A stretch of DNA of 64,000 nucleotides. Source: an uncultured Bacteroidota bacterium (lineage in GTDB: Bacteria; Bacteroidota; Bacteroidia; 2-12-FULL-35-15). Both the position numbers and the translations under genes were made by a program. The stretch spans positions 1 through 64,000 of the forward strand of contig CAIYIS010000076.1 in NCBI GenBank assembly GCA_903926385.1, read 5' to 3'. Shown here piece after piece: positions 25,966 through 34,183 of this stretch. The notes under the pieces were generated by a model. It saw only the letters and a program-made list of their open reading frames with translations. It made no database searches and had not been told where the DNA came from. Position 1 is the first letter of the stretch; the number at the start of each line of letters is the position of its first letter.

Positions 25966-26184
25966 TTATTTATATCTGTATGATATTCTTCCTTTTGTTA
26001 AATCGTATGGCGACATTTCTACCTTTACCTTGTCCCCAGTCAATATTTTAATATAATGCATCCGCATTTTACCCGAAATATGTGCTGTTATCACATGACC
26101 ATTTTCAAGCTCCACACGAAACATTGCATTTGACAATGATTCTAAAATTGTTCCGTCTTGTTCTATTGACGCTTGTTTTGCCAT
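25966..26184 (-). CDS. infA: Translation initiation factor IF-1
   Basis: The product has 72 residues with a single S1-like OB fold: [67 protein letters not shown]-1 binds the 30S A site during initiation. Length and sequence are standard. It lies between map and rpmJ in the operon. The 42-bp spacer towards map contains two copies of AATTCTAAAATT. Confidence 0.98.
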   Translation of the reverse strand: MAKQASIEQDGTILESLSNAMFRVELENGHVITAHISGKMRMHYIKILTGDKVKVEMSPYDLTKGRISYRYK

Positions 26185-26226
26185 TTTATTATATTCTTTA
26201 ATTCTAAAATTTCAACTTGTTAAATT

Positions 26227-27015
26227 CTAAAATTCTCTTCCGAGAGCTTTTTCTATATCTTCAAAAGAAGATAAAATATCAGCTTTCTCTTTTCCTACTG
26301 CTACAGTGTGCTCAAAGTGTGCTGACGGCATTTTATCCGCAGTTACTATCGTCCATCCGTCCGATTCGTGTTTCACTCCCTTTGTTCCCATGTTTATCAT
26401 AGGTTCTATAGCTATTACCAATCCTTCCTGCAATTTTAGGCCGCTTCCGCGTTTTCCGTAATTAGGTACTTCAGGCGATTCATGTAAGTTTCGGCCTATG
26501 CCATGTCCTACTAATTCTCTTACTACTCCGTATCCGTTTGCTTCTGCTAGTGTTTGAACTGCACTTGCCACATCTCCTATGCGTTTACCAACCACTGCCA
26601 TTTCTATTCCTTTGTAAAGGCTTTCTTTGGTAATTCTTAAAAGTTGTAACACTTCTTCTTTTACTTCGCCTATCGCAAATGTGTACGCAGAGTCTCCAAA
26701 AAATTCATTTTTCACAACTCCGCAATCAACAGATACTATATCACCGTCTTTTAATTCATATTTTCCGGGAATCCCGTGTACCACTTGTGCATTTACTGAA
26801 ATACACAGCGAATTAGGGAAACCGTTATAATTTAAAAAAGCGGGAACAGCTTTGCTGTCCATTATAAACTCGAATGCCACTTTATCTAACGATAAGGTCG
26901 TCATTCCGGGTTTAATAACTTTTGCTACTTCGGCTAAAGTTTTTCCAACAAGTAAAGAACTTTCTCTGATTAACTCTATTTCATCTTTGGTCTTATAATA
27001 CAATCCTTTCGCCAC
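26227..27015 (-). CDS. map: Methionine aminopeptidase, type I
   Basis: The 262-residue product removes the initiator methionine from nascent proteins. Metal ligands are visible: Asp97 (VSVDCGV), Asp108 (FFGDSAYTF), His171 (VGHGIG), Glu204 (AIEPM) and Glu235 (HFEHT), with substrate-binding His80 (QVVHGIPG). There is no N-terminal zinc finger, so it is a type Ia enzyme. It is translated 21 bp after secY and precedes infA, the common spc-operon order in Bacteroidota. Confidence 0.97.
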   Translation of the reverse strand: MAKGLYYKTKDEIELIRESSLLVGKTLAEVAKVIKPGMTTLSLDKVAFEFIMDSKAVPAFLNYNGFPNSLCISVNAQVVHGIPGKYELKDGDIVSVDCGVVKNEFFGDSAYTFAIGEVKEEVLQLLRITKESLYKGIEMAVVGKRIGDVASAVQTLAEANGYGVVRELVGHGIGRNLHESPEVPNYGKRGSGLKLQEGLVIAIEPMINMGTKGVKHESDGWTIVTADKMPSAHFEHTVAVGKEKADILSSFEDIEKALGREF

Positions 27016-27036
27016 TTACCTTCCCTCGTTTTTGTA

Positions 27037-28377
27037 TTATGATGTTGTCATACTCATAGAAGAACGACCTTTGATTCTTCCAGCTTTCATTAATCCGTCA
27101 TAATGACGCATCAATAAATGACTTTCTATTTGTTGTAATGTATCTAAAACAACACCCACAAGGATTAATAATGATGTTCCTCCGTAAAAGTGTGCAAACT
27201 CTTGCTGTATATTTAATTTGATGGCAAATGCAGGTAAAATAGCTATTAGTGCAAGGAAAATAGAACCTGGCAATGTAATACGCGACATTACTGCATCAAT
27301 AAATTCAGCTGTTTTTTTACCTGGTTTTACACCCGGAACAAAACCTCCGTTCTTTTTCATATCCTCAGCCATTTGATTTGGATTAACGGTGATAGCTGTA
27401 TAGAAATAAGTAAACACAATAATCATTAATGCAAACACAACGTTATACCATAAACCATAATGGTTAGAGAATGTTCCTATAAAGCCTGCCATAGCTTCTG
27501 ATTGAGAAAAACCGGCAACAGTTAAAGGAATAAACATGATAGCCTGAGCAAAGATGATTGGCATAACCCCGGCAGCATTCACTTTTAGAGGTATATACTG
27601 ACGAACTCCACCAACTTGCTTATTGCCTACAATTTTCTTAGCAAATTGTACAGGTATTTTTCGTGTACCCTGAACAAGCATAATAGAGCCAACAATAACC
27701 AAAAGTAAAAGAACCATTTCAATAAGCAACATTATTAATCCTCCTCCTTCATCACCTACACGGGATACAAACTCTGTAAACATAGCGTAAGGTAAACGAG
27801 CTATAATACCAATCATAATGATTAAAGAAATACCATTACCAATTCCTTTATCAGTAATTTTTTCACCTAACCACATAACAAACATAGTTCCTGTTACTAG
27901 TATTAGTACCGATTGCATCCACCAGAAAGTTGAAGGATCGTTAACTACACCCATTTTGTTTGTCACCTGAGAAGCAATGTAGCCTGGTGCCTGAAACAAA
28001 GTGATGATAACAGTTAAGAAACGAGTAATCTGATTTATCTTTTTACGTCCGCTTTCTCCGCCTTGTTGTAATTTACGGAAATAAGGTAATGCCATTCCTA
28101 ATAACTGAACCACGATAGATGCCGAAATGTAAGGCATAATTCCTAATCCGAAAATAGATGCACGAGAAAAGGCTCCACCTGCAAAAATATTAATCAGACC
28201 AACAATGCCTTCGTTAGCACCTTTGTGCGATTGGGCAAGGGCTTCGGAGTTAACCCCGGGAAGTACAATGTACGAACCCAAACGGTAAATTAAAACAAAC
28301 CAAAGAGTATTAAGAATTCGAACTCTTAAGTCTTCAATTTTCCAAATGTTACGTAACGTTGTTATTAAGTTTTTCAT
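27037..28377 (-). CDS. secY: Preprotein translocase subunit SecY
   Basis: The 446-residue product has about ten transmembrane helices and is the channel of the Sec translocon in the inner membrane. Recognisable parts are NTLWFVLIYRLGSYIVLPGVN at the N-terminus, the plug-proximal INIFAGGAFSRASIFGLGIMPYISASIVVQLL, and the cytoplasmic loops GTRKIPVQFAKK and NPNQMAEDMKKNGGFVPGVKPGKKTAEFID. It lies between rplO and map, as expected. All the signal-peptide proteins in the window depend on it. Confidence 0.98.
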   Translation of the reverse strand: MKNLITTLRNIWKIEDLRVRILNTLWFVLIYRLGSYIVLPGVNSEALAQSHKGANEGIVGLINIFAGGAFSRASIFGLGIMPYISASIVVQLLGMALPYFRKLQQGGESGRKKINQITRFLTVIITLFQAPGYIASQVTNKMGVVNDPSTFWWMQSVLILVTGTMFVMWLGEKITDKGIGNGISLIIMIGIIARLPYAMFTEFVSRVGDEGGGLIMLLIEMVLLLLVIVGSIMLVQGTRKIPVQFAKKIVGNKQVGGVRQYIPLKVNAAGVMPIIFAQAIMFIPLTVAGFSQSEAMAGFIGTFSNHYGLWYNVVFALMIIVFTYFYTAITVNPNQMAEDMKKNGGFVPGVKPGKKTAEFIDAVMSRITLPGSIFLALIAILPAFAIKLNIQQEFAHFYGGTSLLILVGVVLDTLQQIESHLLMRHYDGLMKAGRIKGRSSMSMTTS

Positions 28378-28399
28378 AAAACAGATTTACTGTATTTAA

Positions 28400-28858
28400 T
28401 TAAGCTTTTTCTATCGATTCTGCTGTTCCGCCTTGAGCTTCTATTGCAGTTTTTGCAGTAGCTGAAAAAGCATGAACTTTAATTTCCACTTTTGATTTTA
28501 ATTCTCCGCGTCCAAGAATTTTAACTTTGTCATTTTTATGAGCAAGTCCTTTTGAAATAAGGAAAGCACAGTCAATAGTACTTACTTTATTGTCATCAAT
28601 TAATCCTTGAATAACATCCAAATTAACTCCGCGGTATTCCTGACGGTTAATATTTTTGAAACCAAATTTTGGTACACGTCTTTGTAAAGGCATTTGACCT
28701 CCTTCAAAACCTCTTTTTGCAGAGTATCCTGAACGAGACTGAGCTCCTTTATGACCTTTTGTTGAAGTACCTCCTTTTCCAGATCCTTGTCCTCTTCCTA
28801 AACGCTTTTTAGCATTTTTTACTGAGCCTTCTGCCGGTTTTAAATTACTTAAATTCAT
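28400..28858 (-). CDS. rplO: Ribosomal protein L15
   Basis: The product has 152 residues. MNLSNLKPAEGSVKNAKKRLGRGQGSGKGGTSTKGHKGAQSRSGYSAKRGFEGGQMPLQRRVPKFGF is the flexible basic N-terminal arm that penetrates 23S rRNA; the globular C-terminal domain follows. The length is typical. The gene precedes secY by 22 bp in the usual order. The 41-bp spacer on the rpmD side contains a short CGAAATC heptamer tract. Confidence 0.98.
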   Translation of the reverse strand: MNLSNLKPAEGSVKNAKKRLGRGQGSGKGGTSTKGHKGAQSRSGYSAKRGFEGGQMPLQRRVPKFGFKNINRQEYRGVNLDVIQGLIDDNKVSTIDCAFLISKGLAHKNDKVKILGRGELKSKVEIKVHAFSATAKTAIEAQGGTAESIEKA

Positions 28859-28873
28859 ATTTTTATTTTTTTT

Positions 28874-28901
28874 CTTAATCCGAAATCGAAAATCCGAAAT
28901 T
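28874..28901. repeat. Short 7-bp phased tract between rpmD and rplO
   Basis: Four heptamers: CTTAATC, CGAAATC, GAAAATC, CGAAATT. The last overlaps the end of rpmD. Confidence 0.6.
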
Positions 28902-29076
28902 ATTTAATAACTGTTACTAAATGTTCTACTTTTTTAAGCATACCCATAATTTGAGGAGTTGCTTCTTTGTCCAGAATCTGGTTCATTTTGGTAAAACCCA
29001 ATGCACGCAAAGTGCGTTTTTGACGCTCCGGGCGGTTGATACCACTTTTTGTTTGTTTTATTTTAATTGTTGCCAT
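28900..29076 (-). CDS. rpmD: Ribosomal protein L30
   Basis: The start at 29076 (MATIKIKQTKSG) is chosen over an in-frame Met six codons upstream because it gives the normal 58-residue protein. TIKIKQTKSGINRPERQKRTLRALGFTKMNQILDKEATPQIMGMLKKVEHLVTVIK is the complete ferredoxin-like L30 fold; the two parts around residue 20 and 40 are family-typical. It lies between rpsE and rplO as usual. The upstream spacer (29080-29124) holds an AATTAGC / GCTAATT inverted repeat. Confidence 0.96.
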   Translation of the reverse strand: MATIKIKQTKSGINRPERQKRTLRALGFTKMNQILDKEATPQIMGMLKKVEHLVTVIK

Positions 29077-29124
29077 TTTATGATGATTATGCAATTAGCT
29101 AAAACGCTAATTAGCTAATTAATT

Positions 29125-29643
29125 TTACCCGTTAAATACTTTTTCCATTGAAATACCGCGGTGTTGAGCCACAGTAGCTGCATCACGCATTTTTATCAAA
29201 GCATCCATAGTTGCTTTCACAACGTTGTGAGGATTTGACGAACCTTTTGATTTTGCCAAAACGTCTGTTACACCAACGCTTTCCAATACTGCACGCATCG
29301 CACCACCTGCAATAACACCTGTTCCGTGTGCTGCCGGTTTTAAGAAAACTAACGAACCGCTATATTTTCCGTATTGCTCATGAGGAACAGTTCCTTTTAC
29401 TATAGCAACTTTAATAAGATTCTTTTTTGCATCATCAATACCTTTAGTAATAGCATCAGTTACCTCTTTTGCTTTTCCTAAACCGTAACCAACAATACCT
29501 TTTTCATTACCTACTACAACGATAGCTGAAAATGTAAAATTTCTACCTCCTTTGGTAACCTTAGTTACACGTTGAATGCTAACCAACTTATCTTTTAATT
29601 CGATATCGCTTGATTTAACTCTTTTTATGTTTGCGTTTGACAC
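29125..29643 (-). CDS. rpsE: Ribosomal protein S5
   Basis: The product has 172 residues. The N-terminal double-stranded RNA-binding domain has [50 protein letters not shown], followed by the C-terminal domain with [48 protein letters not shown]5 contributes to decoding accuracy in the 30S subunit. The position between rplR and rpmD is standard. Confidence 0.98.
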   Translation of the reverse strand: MSNANIKRVKSSDIELKDKLVSIQRVTKVTKGGRNFTFSAIVVVGNEKGIVGYGLGKAKEVTDAITKGIDDAKKNLIKVAIVKGTVPHEQYGKYSGSLVFLKPAAHGTGVIAGGAMRAVLESVGVTDVLAKSKGSSNPHNVVKATMDALIKMRDAATVAQHRGISMEKVFNG

Positions 29644-29678
29644 GTTGTTAAATTTTTAATTAATAATTTATAATTTCC

Positions 29679-30035
29679 TTAGAACTTTAATCCTGCTTCG
29701 CGAGCTCCTTCTGCAAGCGATTTTACACGACCATGGTACAAATATCCATTTCTGTCAAAACGTACAGACGAAATACCTGCCTGAGTTGCTTTTTCAGCTA
29801 TCGATTTACCTACCATTTTTGCCTGATCCAATTTATTCATTTTTTGATCTGCAATTCCTTTGTCTGCCGACCCAGCTGCAACAAGTGTCTTTCCTGTTAC
29901 ATCATCGATCAACTGTACATAAATTCCTTTATTGCTTCTGAACACAGTAAGTCTTGGACTTTGAGCATCACCGCTAACAACTTTGCGGATACGCTGCTTA
30001 ATTCTGTTTCTTCTAAATTCTTTTGTTACTGACAT
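29679..30035 (-). CDS. rplR: Ribosomal protein L18
   Basis: The product has 118 residues. [34 protein letters not shown] and [41 protein letters not shown] are family-typical. L18 binds 5S rRNA together with L5 and attaches it to the 50S subunit. It lies between rplF and rpsE. The 35-bp spacer to rpsE is AT-rich with TTTAATTAATAATTTATAATT. Confidence 0.98.
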   Translation of the reverse strand: MSVTKEFRRNRIKQRIRKVVSGDAQSPRLTVFRSNKGIYVQLIDDVTGKTLVAAGSADKGIADQKMNKLDQAKMVGKSIAEKATQAGISSVRFDRNGYLYHGRVKSLAEGAREAGLKF

Positions 30036-30087
30036 TTTTTACCTTTTTGCTATCGGTTTTAGCCGATAAATGTGAATTTACTTATTA

Positions 30088-30642
30088 TTATTTACCTGCT
30101 GATTTACCTGCTTTTCTTCTTAATATCTCACCAGTAAACTTAATACCTTTTCCTTTGTACGGCTCAGGTTTACGCAATGAACGTATTTTTGCAGCTACCA
30201 TTCCGATTAATTGCTTATCGCAACTTTCTAAAATGATGCTTGGGTTCTTACCTTTATCAGCAGTTGTAGTTACTTTAATTTCTACCGGCAAATCAAACGA
30301 CACGTTGTGAGAATAACCTAAAGTTAATTCTAATAACTGTCCTTTGTTAGCAGCACGATAACCTACACCCACTAATTCTTGTTCTGTTTTATATCCTTCC
30401 GAAACACCTTTAACCATAGAGGCTATCAATGCGCGGTATAAACCATGCATTGCTTTGTGGCGTTTTTGCTCGGTAGCACGAGATACGGTGATAACACCAT
30501 TCTCATTGGTTAATGTAATGGCTGAATCCATTGGTTGAACCAATGTTCCTTTTGCACCTTTTACAGTAACAACATTTTTATCCGAAACATTTACTTCTAC
30601 TCCTTTGGGAAGTGTGATTGGTAATTTTCCTATTCTTGACAT
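30088..30642 (-). CDS. rplF: Ribosomal protein L6
   Basis: The product has 184 residues with the two repeated alpha-beta domains of L6. MSRIGKLPITLPKGVEVNVSDKNVVTVKGAKGTL opens the first, and the second contains the signature PEPYKGKGIKFTGEILRRKAGKSAGK at the C-terminus. L6 sits near the factor-binding centre of the 50S subunit. It lies between rpsH and rplR, in the usual order. Confidence 0.98.
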   Translation of the reverse strand: MSRIGKLPITLPKGVEVNVSDKNVVTVKGAKGTLVQPMDSAITLTNENGVITVSRATEQKRHKAMHGLYRALIASMVKGVSEGYKTEQELVGVGYRAANKGQLLELTLGYSHNVSFDLPVEIKVTTTADKGKNPSIILESCDKQLIGMVAAKIRSLRKPEPYKGKGIKFTGEILRRKAGKSAGK

Positions 30643-30673
30643 CTTTTTTTATTTTTATTTTTAAAGCCTCACA

Positions 30674-30715
30674 CGAAATGTGAAACTTGAAACTTGAAAT
30701 TTATAAATTTGAAAC
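30674..30715. repeat. 7-bp phased tract between rpsH and rplF
   Basis: Six heptamers: CGAAATG, TGAAACT, TGAAACT, TGAAATT, TATAAAT, TTGAAAC. The word (TGAAACT) differs from neighbouring spacers while the period is the same. Confidence 0.75.
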
Positions 30716-30717
30716 TC

Positions 30718-31113
30718 TTAATAAACGTAACACAAAACCTCGCCACCTACTTTTTGAGTTTTTGCTTCTTTATCTGTCATTACACCTTTCGATGTAGAGA
30801 TAATAGCAATACCCAAACCGTTTAACACGCGAGGAAGCTCAGTTGAGCCTGCGTATTGACGCAGACCTGGAGAACTCACTCTCTTTAGGTTTTTGATAGC
30901 CGATTGTTTTGTGATAGGATGATACTTCAAGGCTATTTTGATGGTGCCTTGTGTAGTCGAATCTTCAAATTTGTAACTTAGGATGTACCCTTTTTCTAAA
31001 AGAATCTTGGTGATTTCTTTTTTAAGGTTTGATGCCGGAATTTCTACTATTCTGTGGTTTGCTTTAATAGCGTTTCTTACTCGTGTAAGGTAATCTGCAA
31101 TTGTATCTGTCAT
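30718..31113 (-). CDS. rpsH: Ribosomal protein S8
   Basis: The product has 131 residues. [44 protein letters not shown] opens the N-terminal domain. The C-terminal signature [26 protein letters not shown] is diagnostic. S8 organises the central domain of 16S rRNA and represses the spc operon in E. coli; no such target structure was examined here. It lies between rpsN and rplF. Confidence 0.98.
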   Translation of the reverse strand: MTDTIADYLTRVRNAIKANHRIVEIPASNLKKEITKILLEKGYILSYKFEDSTTQGTIKIALKYHPITKQSAIKNLKRVSSPGLRQYAGSTELPRVLNGLGIAIISTSKGVMTDKEAKTQKVGGEVLCYVY

Positions 31114-31189
31114 TTTATTTGTTTTTATATCTTATCCCGCACGCAGGATAATTATACATTAATACTCTTTTTCTGTACTGGATTTTTTA

Positions 31190-31459
31190 TTACCAGCTTG
31201 CTTTGGTTATTCCCGGAATGGTACCATCCAAAGCCATTTCACGAAACGTGTTACGTGATAATCCAAACTGACGCATGTATCCTCTCGAACGTCCTGTCAA
31301 TTTGCAACGGTTACGCTGACGGGTTGGAGAAGATGCTCTTGGAAGTTTTTGCAAACCTACTGAGTCTCCTGCAGCTTTCAACGCTTTTCTTCTTTCTGCA
31401 TAAAGGTCACCCAATCTTTTGCGTTTTACCTCTCTTGCTATCATTGATTCTTTTGCCAT
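31190..31459 (-). CDS. rpsN: Ribosomal protein S14 (zinc-free form)
   Basis: The product has 89 residues, the long form. Only one cysteine ([41 protein letters not shown]) is present, so the zinc-binding CxxC pairs of the short form are absent. S14 belongs to the 30S head. It lies between rplE and rpsH, as is usual. No second copy was seen in the window. Confidence 0.98.
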   Translation of the reverse strand: MAKESMIAREVKRKRLGDLYAERRKALKAAGDSVGLQKLPRASSPTRQRNRCKLTGRSRGYMRQFGLSRNTFREMALDGTIPGITKASW

Positions 31460-31494
31460 GCCTTTTTATATTTTAATGTCTTATTTTCTGATTA

Positions 31495-32055
31495 TTATTT
31501 CTTAGGTTGATTTTTGAATGGTAAACCAAATTCGCTTAACAAAGCTAAAGCTTCATCATCATTGGTAGCCGAAGTTACAAATGTGATATCCATTCCCATA
31601 ATTTTATATACCTTATCGATATCGATTTCCGGGAAAATGATTTGCTCCGTTACACCTAGTGTATAGTTTCCGTTTCCGTCAAAACCTTTTTCGTTGATTC
31701 CTCTGAAATCGCGGATACGTGGAAGTGCCACAGAAATTAATCTGTCCAAAAATTCATACATAGTATCTCCACGTAAAGTTACTCTAACTCCAATAGGAAC
31801 TCCTTTACGAAGTTTGAAGTTCGAAATATCTTTTTTAGAAATAGTAGCAACTGCCTTTTGGCCGCTGATAGTGGTCATTTCTTTTACAGCTCCTTCAATT
31901 AATTTTTTGTCAGAAACTGCATCACCAACTCCCTGGTTAAGGCAAATTTTCTTAATCTTTGGTACCTGCATTGAACTGCTGTATCCAAATTTTTGCTGTA
32001 AAGCAGGAATAACGTCTGCTTTGTATTTATCTTTTAAACGTGGTGAATATGCCAT
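31495..32055 (-). CDS. rplE: Ribosomal protein L5
   Basis: The product has 186 residues. [44 protein letters not shown] and [34 protein letters not shown] are family hallmarks. L5 binds 5S rRNA and contacts the P-site tRNA. Position between rplX and rpsN is standard. The 61-bp spacer to rplX shows no clear repeat. Confidence 0.98.
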   Translation of the reverse strand: MAYSPRLKDKYKADVIPALQQKFGYSSSMQVPKIKKICLNQGVGDAVSDKKLIEGAVKEMTTISGQKAVATISKKDISNFKLRKGVPIGVRVTLRGDTMYEFLDRLISVALPRIRDFRGINEKGFDGNGNYTLGVTEQIIFPEIDIDKVYKIMGMDITFVTSATNDDEALALLSEFGLPFKNQPKK

Positions 32056-32116
32056 TTTGTTTATTTATGATTTTTATTGGCCATTGGTGAATTAAAGCTT
32101 CACCTGTCCAATTCTT

Positions 32117-32443
32117 TTATTTAATAATCTCTCCTGATTTTTTTGAATAACGAACTAATTTCTTTGTGCCTTCATCCAATTTACGGCCAACACGGGTTGG
32201 TTTTCCTGTTCCCGGTTCAATCAGCATTAAGTTAGAAAGGTGTACTGAAGCTTCCTGTTTAATGATTCCTCCGTTTGAGTTTTGAGCAGTTGGTTTAGTA
32301 TGTTTAGATACCAAGTTCACTCCTTCTACAAAAGCTCTGTTTTTTACTTTGTCAACAGAAAGTACTTTTCCTTCCTGATCTTTCGAATCTCCGGCAAGAA
32401 CTTTTACCGAATCTCCTTTTTTAATATGCAATTTTGTTGCCAT
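32117..32443 (-). CDS. rplX: Ribosomal protein L24
   Basis: The product has 108 residues. The KOW motif is IKKGDSVKVLAGDSKDQEGKVLSVDKVKNRAFVEGVNLVSKH, followed by the C-terminal GGIIKQEASVHLSNLMLI and a zinc-free tail. L24 initiates 50S assembly. It lies between rplN and rplE in the usual order. Confidence 0.98.
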   Translation of the reverse strand: MATKLHIKKGDSVKVLAGDSKDQEGKVLSVDKVKNRAFVEGVNLVSKHTKPTAQNSNGGIIKQEASVHLSNLMLIEPGTGKPTRVGRKLDEGTKKLVRYSKKSGEIIK

Positions 32444-32479
32444 TCTGATTTTAATTTCTATTTCTTAATTTCCTATTCA

Positions 32480-32848
32480 CTAAAGCACTTCTGGTGCTAA
32501 AGAGATAATTTTCATAAAATTTTTGTCTCTCAGTTCACGAGCCACAGGTCCGAAAATACGGGTTCCTCTTAACTCATCTGTTGCATTTAATAAAACAACA
32601 GCGTTATCATCAAAACGGATGTATGAACCATCAGCACGGCTGATTTCTTTTTTTGTTCTTACTACCACTGCTTTCGAAACAGCTCCTTTTTTAATATTAC
32701 CTGAAGGCATAGCATGTTTAACGGTAACCACTACTTTATCACCAATAGAAGCATATCTTTTTTTGGTTCCTCCAAGTACACGAATAACAAGCACTTCTTT
32801 CGCTCCGCTGTTATCTGCTACTAATGATCTAGATTCTTGTTGTAACAT
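32480..32848 (-). CDS. rplN: Ribosomal protein L14
   Basis: The product has 122 residues. [68 protein letters not shown] and the C-terminal [29 protein letters not shown] are diagnostic. L14 forms an intersubunit bridge. It lies between rpsQ and rplX. Confidence 0.98.
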   Translation of the reverse strand: MLQQESRSLVADNSGAKEVLVIRVLGGTKKRYASIGDKVVVTVKHAMPSGNIKKGAVSKAVVVRTKKEISRADGSYIRFDDNAVVLLNATDELRGTRIFGPVARELRDKNFMKIISLAPEVL

Positions 32849-32860
32849 TTTTTAAAATTA

Positions 32861-32930
32861 ATTATAAATTATGATTTATGAATTATGAATTTATTATAGA
32901 CCATTTTTAATTTATAATCTATAATTTATA
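32861..32930. repeat. 7-bp phased, mirrored tract between rpsQ and rplN
   Basis: Ten heptamers from 32861: ATTATAA, ATTATGA, TTTATGA, ATTATGA, ATTTATT, ATAGACC, ATTTTTA, ATTTATA, ATCTATA, ATTTATA. The second half is largely complementary to the first (TCATAAT against ATTTATA), giving an AT-rich imperfect hairpin. Confidence 0.8.
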
Positions 32931-32937
32931 ATTCCCC

Positions 32938-33195
32938 TTATTTTGCTCTTTCCATTACTTCAACTAGTCTCCAGCATTTGTTTTTGCTGATAGGACGAGT
33001 TTCCATTATTTTTACTGTATCGCCTACATTACATGTGTTTGCTTCGTCATGCGCCACAAATTTTGTGGTTTTGTTAACAAACTTACCGTATTTAGGGTGT
33101 TTTACTTTACGTTCCACCGATACTACTACTGATTTGTCCATCTTGTTGCTGGTAACCAAACCAATTTTTTCTTTTCTTAAGTTTCTTTCTTCCAT
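32938..33195 (-). CDS. rpsQ: Ribosomal protein S17
   Basis: The product has 85 residues with an OB fold: [79 protein letters not shown]17 binds 16S rRNA early in 30S assembly. It is translated 8 bp after rpmC and precedes rplN, the standard order. Confidence 0.98.
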   Translation of the reverse strand: MEERNLRKEKIGLVTSNKMDKSVVVSVERKVKHPKYGKFVNKTTKFVAHDEANTCNVGDTVKIMETRPISKNKCWRLVEVMERAK

Positions 33196-33203
33196 TTCTC
33201 GTA

Positions 33204-33407
33204 TTATTTTTTAGCCTCTGCTAGTTCTCTCGAACGAAGTTCTGTTAATAATCTTGCTATCGTTTTTCTGCTATATGTTATTTTAGCAGGGTTTTCGATT
33301 GGTGAAACAGAATGGTTCAGCTTTAGTTTTGATAAAGCTCCTTTTTCGTCTCTAATCCTTTCTACAAGGTCTTTTGTAGACAATTGTTTAATATCCGTTT
33401 GTATCAT
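33204..33407 (-). CDS. rpmC: Ribosomal protein L29, first gene of the operon
   Basis: The product has 67 residues. The helical hairpin with [54 protein letters not shown] is the L29 pattern, including the conserved P and R-K-T-I-A-R-L segment. L29 lies at the polypeptide exit tunnel. In the canonical S10-spc order it follows rplP. Here nothing ribosomal precedes it, and an exact Bacteroidota promoter lies 30-60 bp upstream, so it heads the transcription unit. Confidence 0.96.
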   Translation of the reverse strand: MIQTDIKQLSTKDLVERIRDEKGALSKLKLNHSVSPIENPAKITYSRKTIARLLTELRSRELAEAKK

Positions 33408-33436
33408 TTTTTCTAAAATTCTTTTTTTAGGGAGGG

Positions 33437-33466
33437 CAAAAGTAGAAAAATTATTTATATAAACAA
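33437..33466 (-). promoter_or_regulatory. Canonical Bacteroidota promoter of the rpmC-rplQ operon
   Basis: On the minus strand TTG (33464-33466), 19 bp, then TACTTTTG (33437-33444): exact matches to both elements of the Bacteroidota consensus at the ideal spacing. The rpmC ATG is 29 bp downstream of the -7 box. Confidence 0.85.
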
Positions 33467-34067
33467 CAAGCGGTTAAAAATATTTTTTTATTCCCCGCTT
33501 TTCACATCATATATTATAGGTGTAAATTTTGTCTTATAATAGTTCCATTTTCAATTCGAATTCAGCCATCTTATCTTAGATTCTTTTTTGTCTAATCAAT
33601 GGTCTGTTGCTTGATGGTTGTTTTTAAATGTTCTGTATCAGTGGTGTTGGGACGGTTCGCTGATTTTGCTTTTTTTCTTTTCTTTCGGCATCATTCAGTT
33701 TTTCCTTGCAATTATCAGTCCGGGTTTCATCTGTTTTTTACAAATCATAAAAAATGTGAAATTTTTATTTTTTATTTTTTACCTCAAAAGTCATTTTTTC
33801 TGTTTTAACCCTCCTTAACATTTATTTTGCCTTCCTAACCTTTACATTTGAAATTTCACTTTCCAAACTCGATTTTGTAATATAAAGTTAAATACACAAT
33901 AATATATAAAGAACTTTTATAAGGATTTATTTCAAAAATGCGATTCTCCATTTTATCACTTTTTAGAGTCCTTCTGTTCACAAATTTCTGAACAAATTGA
34001 ATGGTGTGATGATTTCGTTAGACTTACTTTGATGATTAATATCATAGTTCGATGTATCAAGTATAAA

Positions 34068-34075
34068 TAGTTTTG
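34068..34075 (+). promoter_or_regulatory. -7 box of the acyl-CoA synthetase gene
   Basis: TAGTTTTG matches TAnnTTTG exactly. The nearest -33-like sequence, TTCG at 34048, is weak. The ATG at 34184 is about 110 bp downstream, or 34121 if the upstream start is used. Confidence 0.45.
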
Positions 34076-34183
34076 TCTGTTTTTAAAACCCGAAATATGT
34101 TGTTTAGTTCAATCTAATTATTGGCTAAACACTATGGTTTTAATTATGTTTTCAATAAAAACAATACAGTAAAATTAGTCACG

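Larger units (their letters stand above)
33408..34183. other. Intergenic region between divergent units
   Basis: Besides the rpmC promoter and a -7 box for the synthetase gene, nothing is recognised. The sequence is T-rich on the plus strand, and its open frames (for example 33599-33808) are of low complexity. The S10-operon genes rpsJ to rplP that usually sit here are absent. Confidence 0.65.

Noticed and set aside
33599-33818. Two small phenylalanine-rich open frames between rpmC and the synthetase gene
   Set aside because: They reflect T-rich DNA, overlap each other in different frames, and have no homologous features or start signals.
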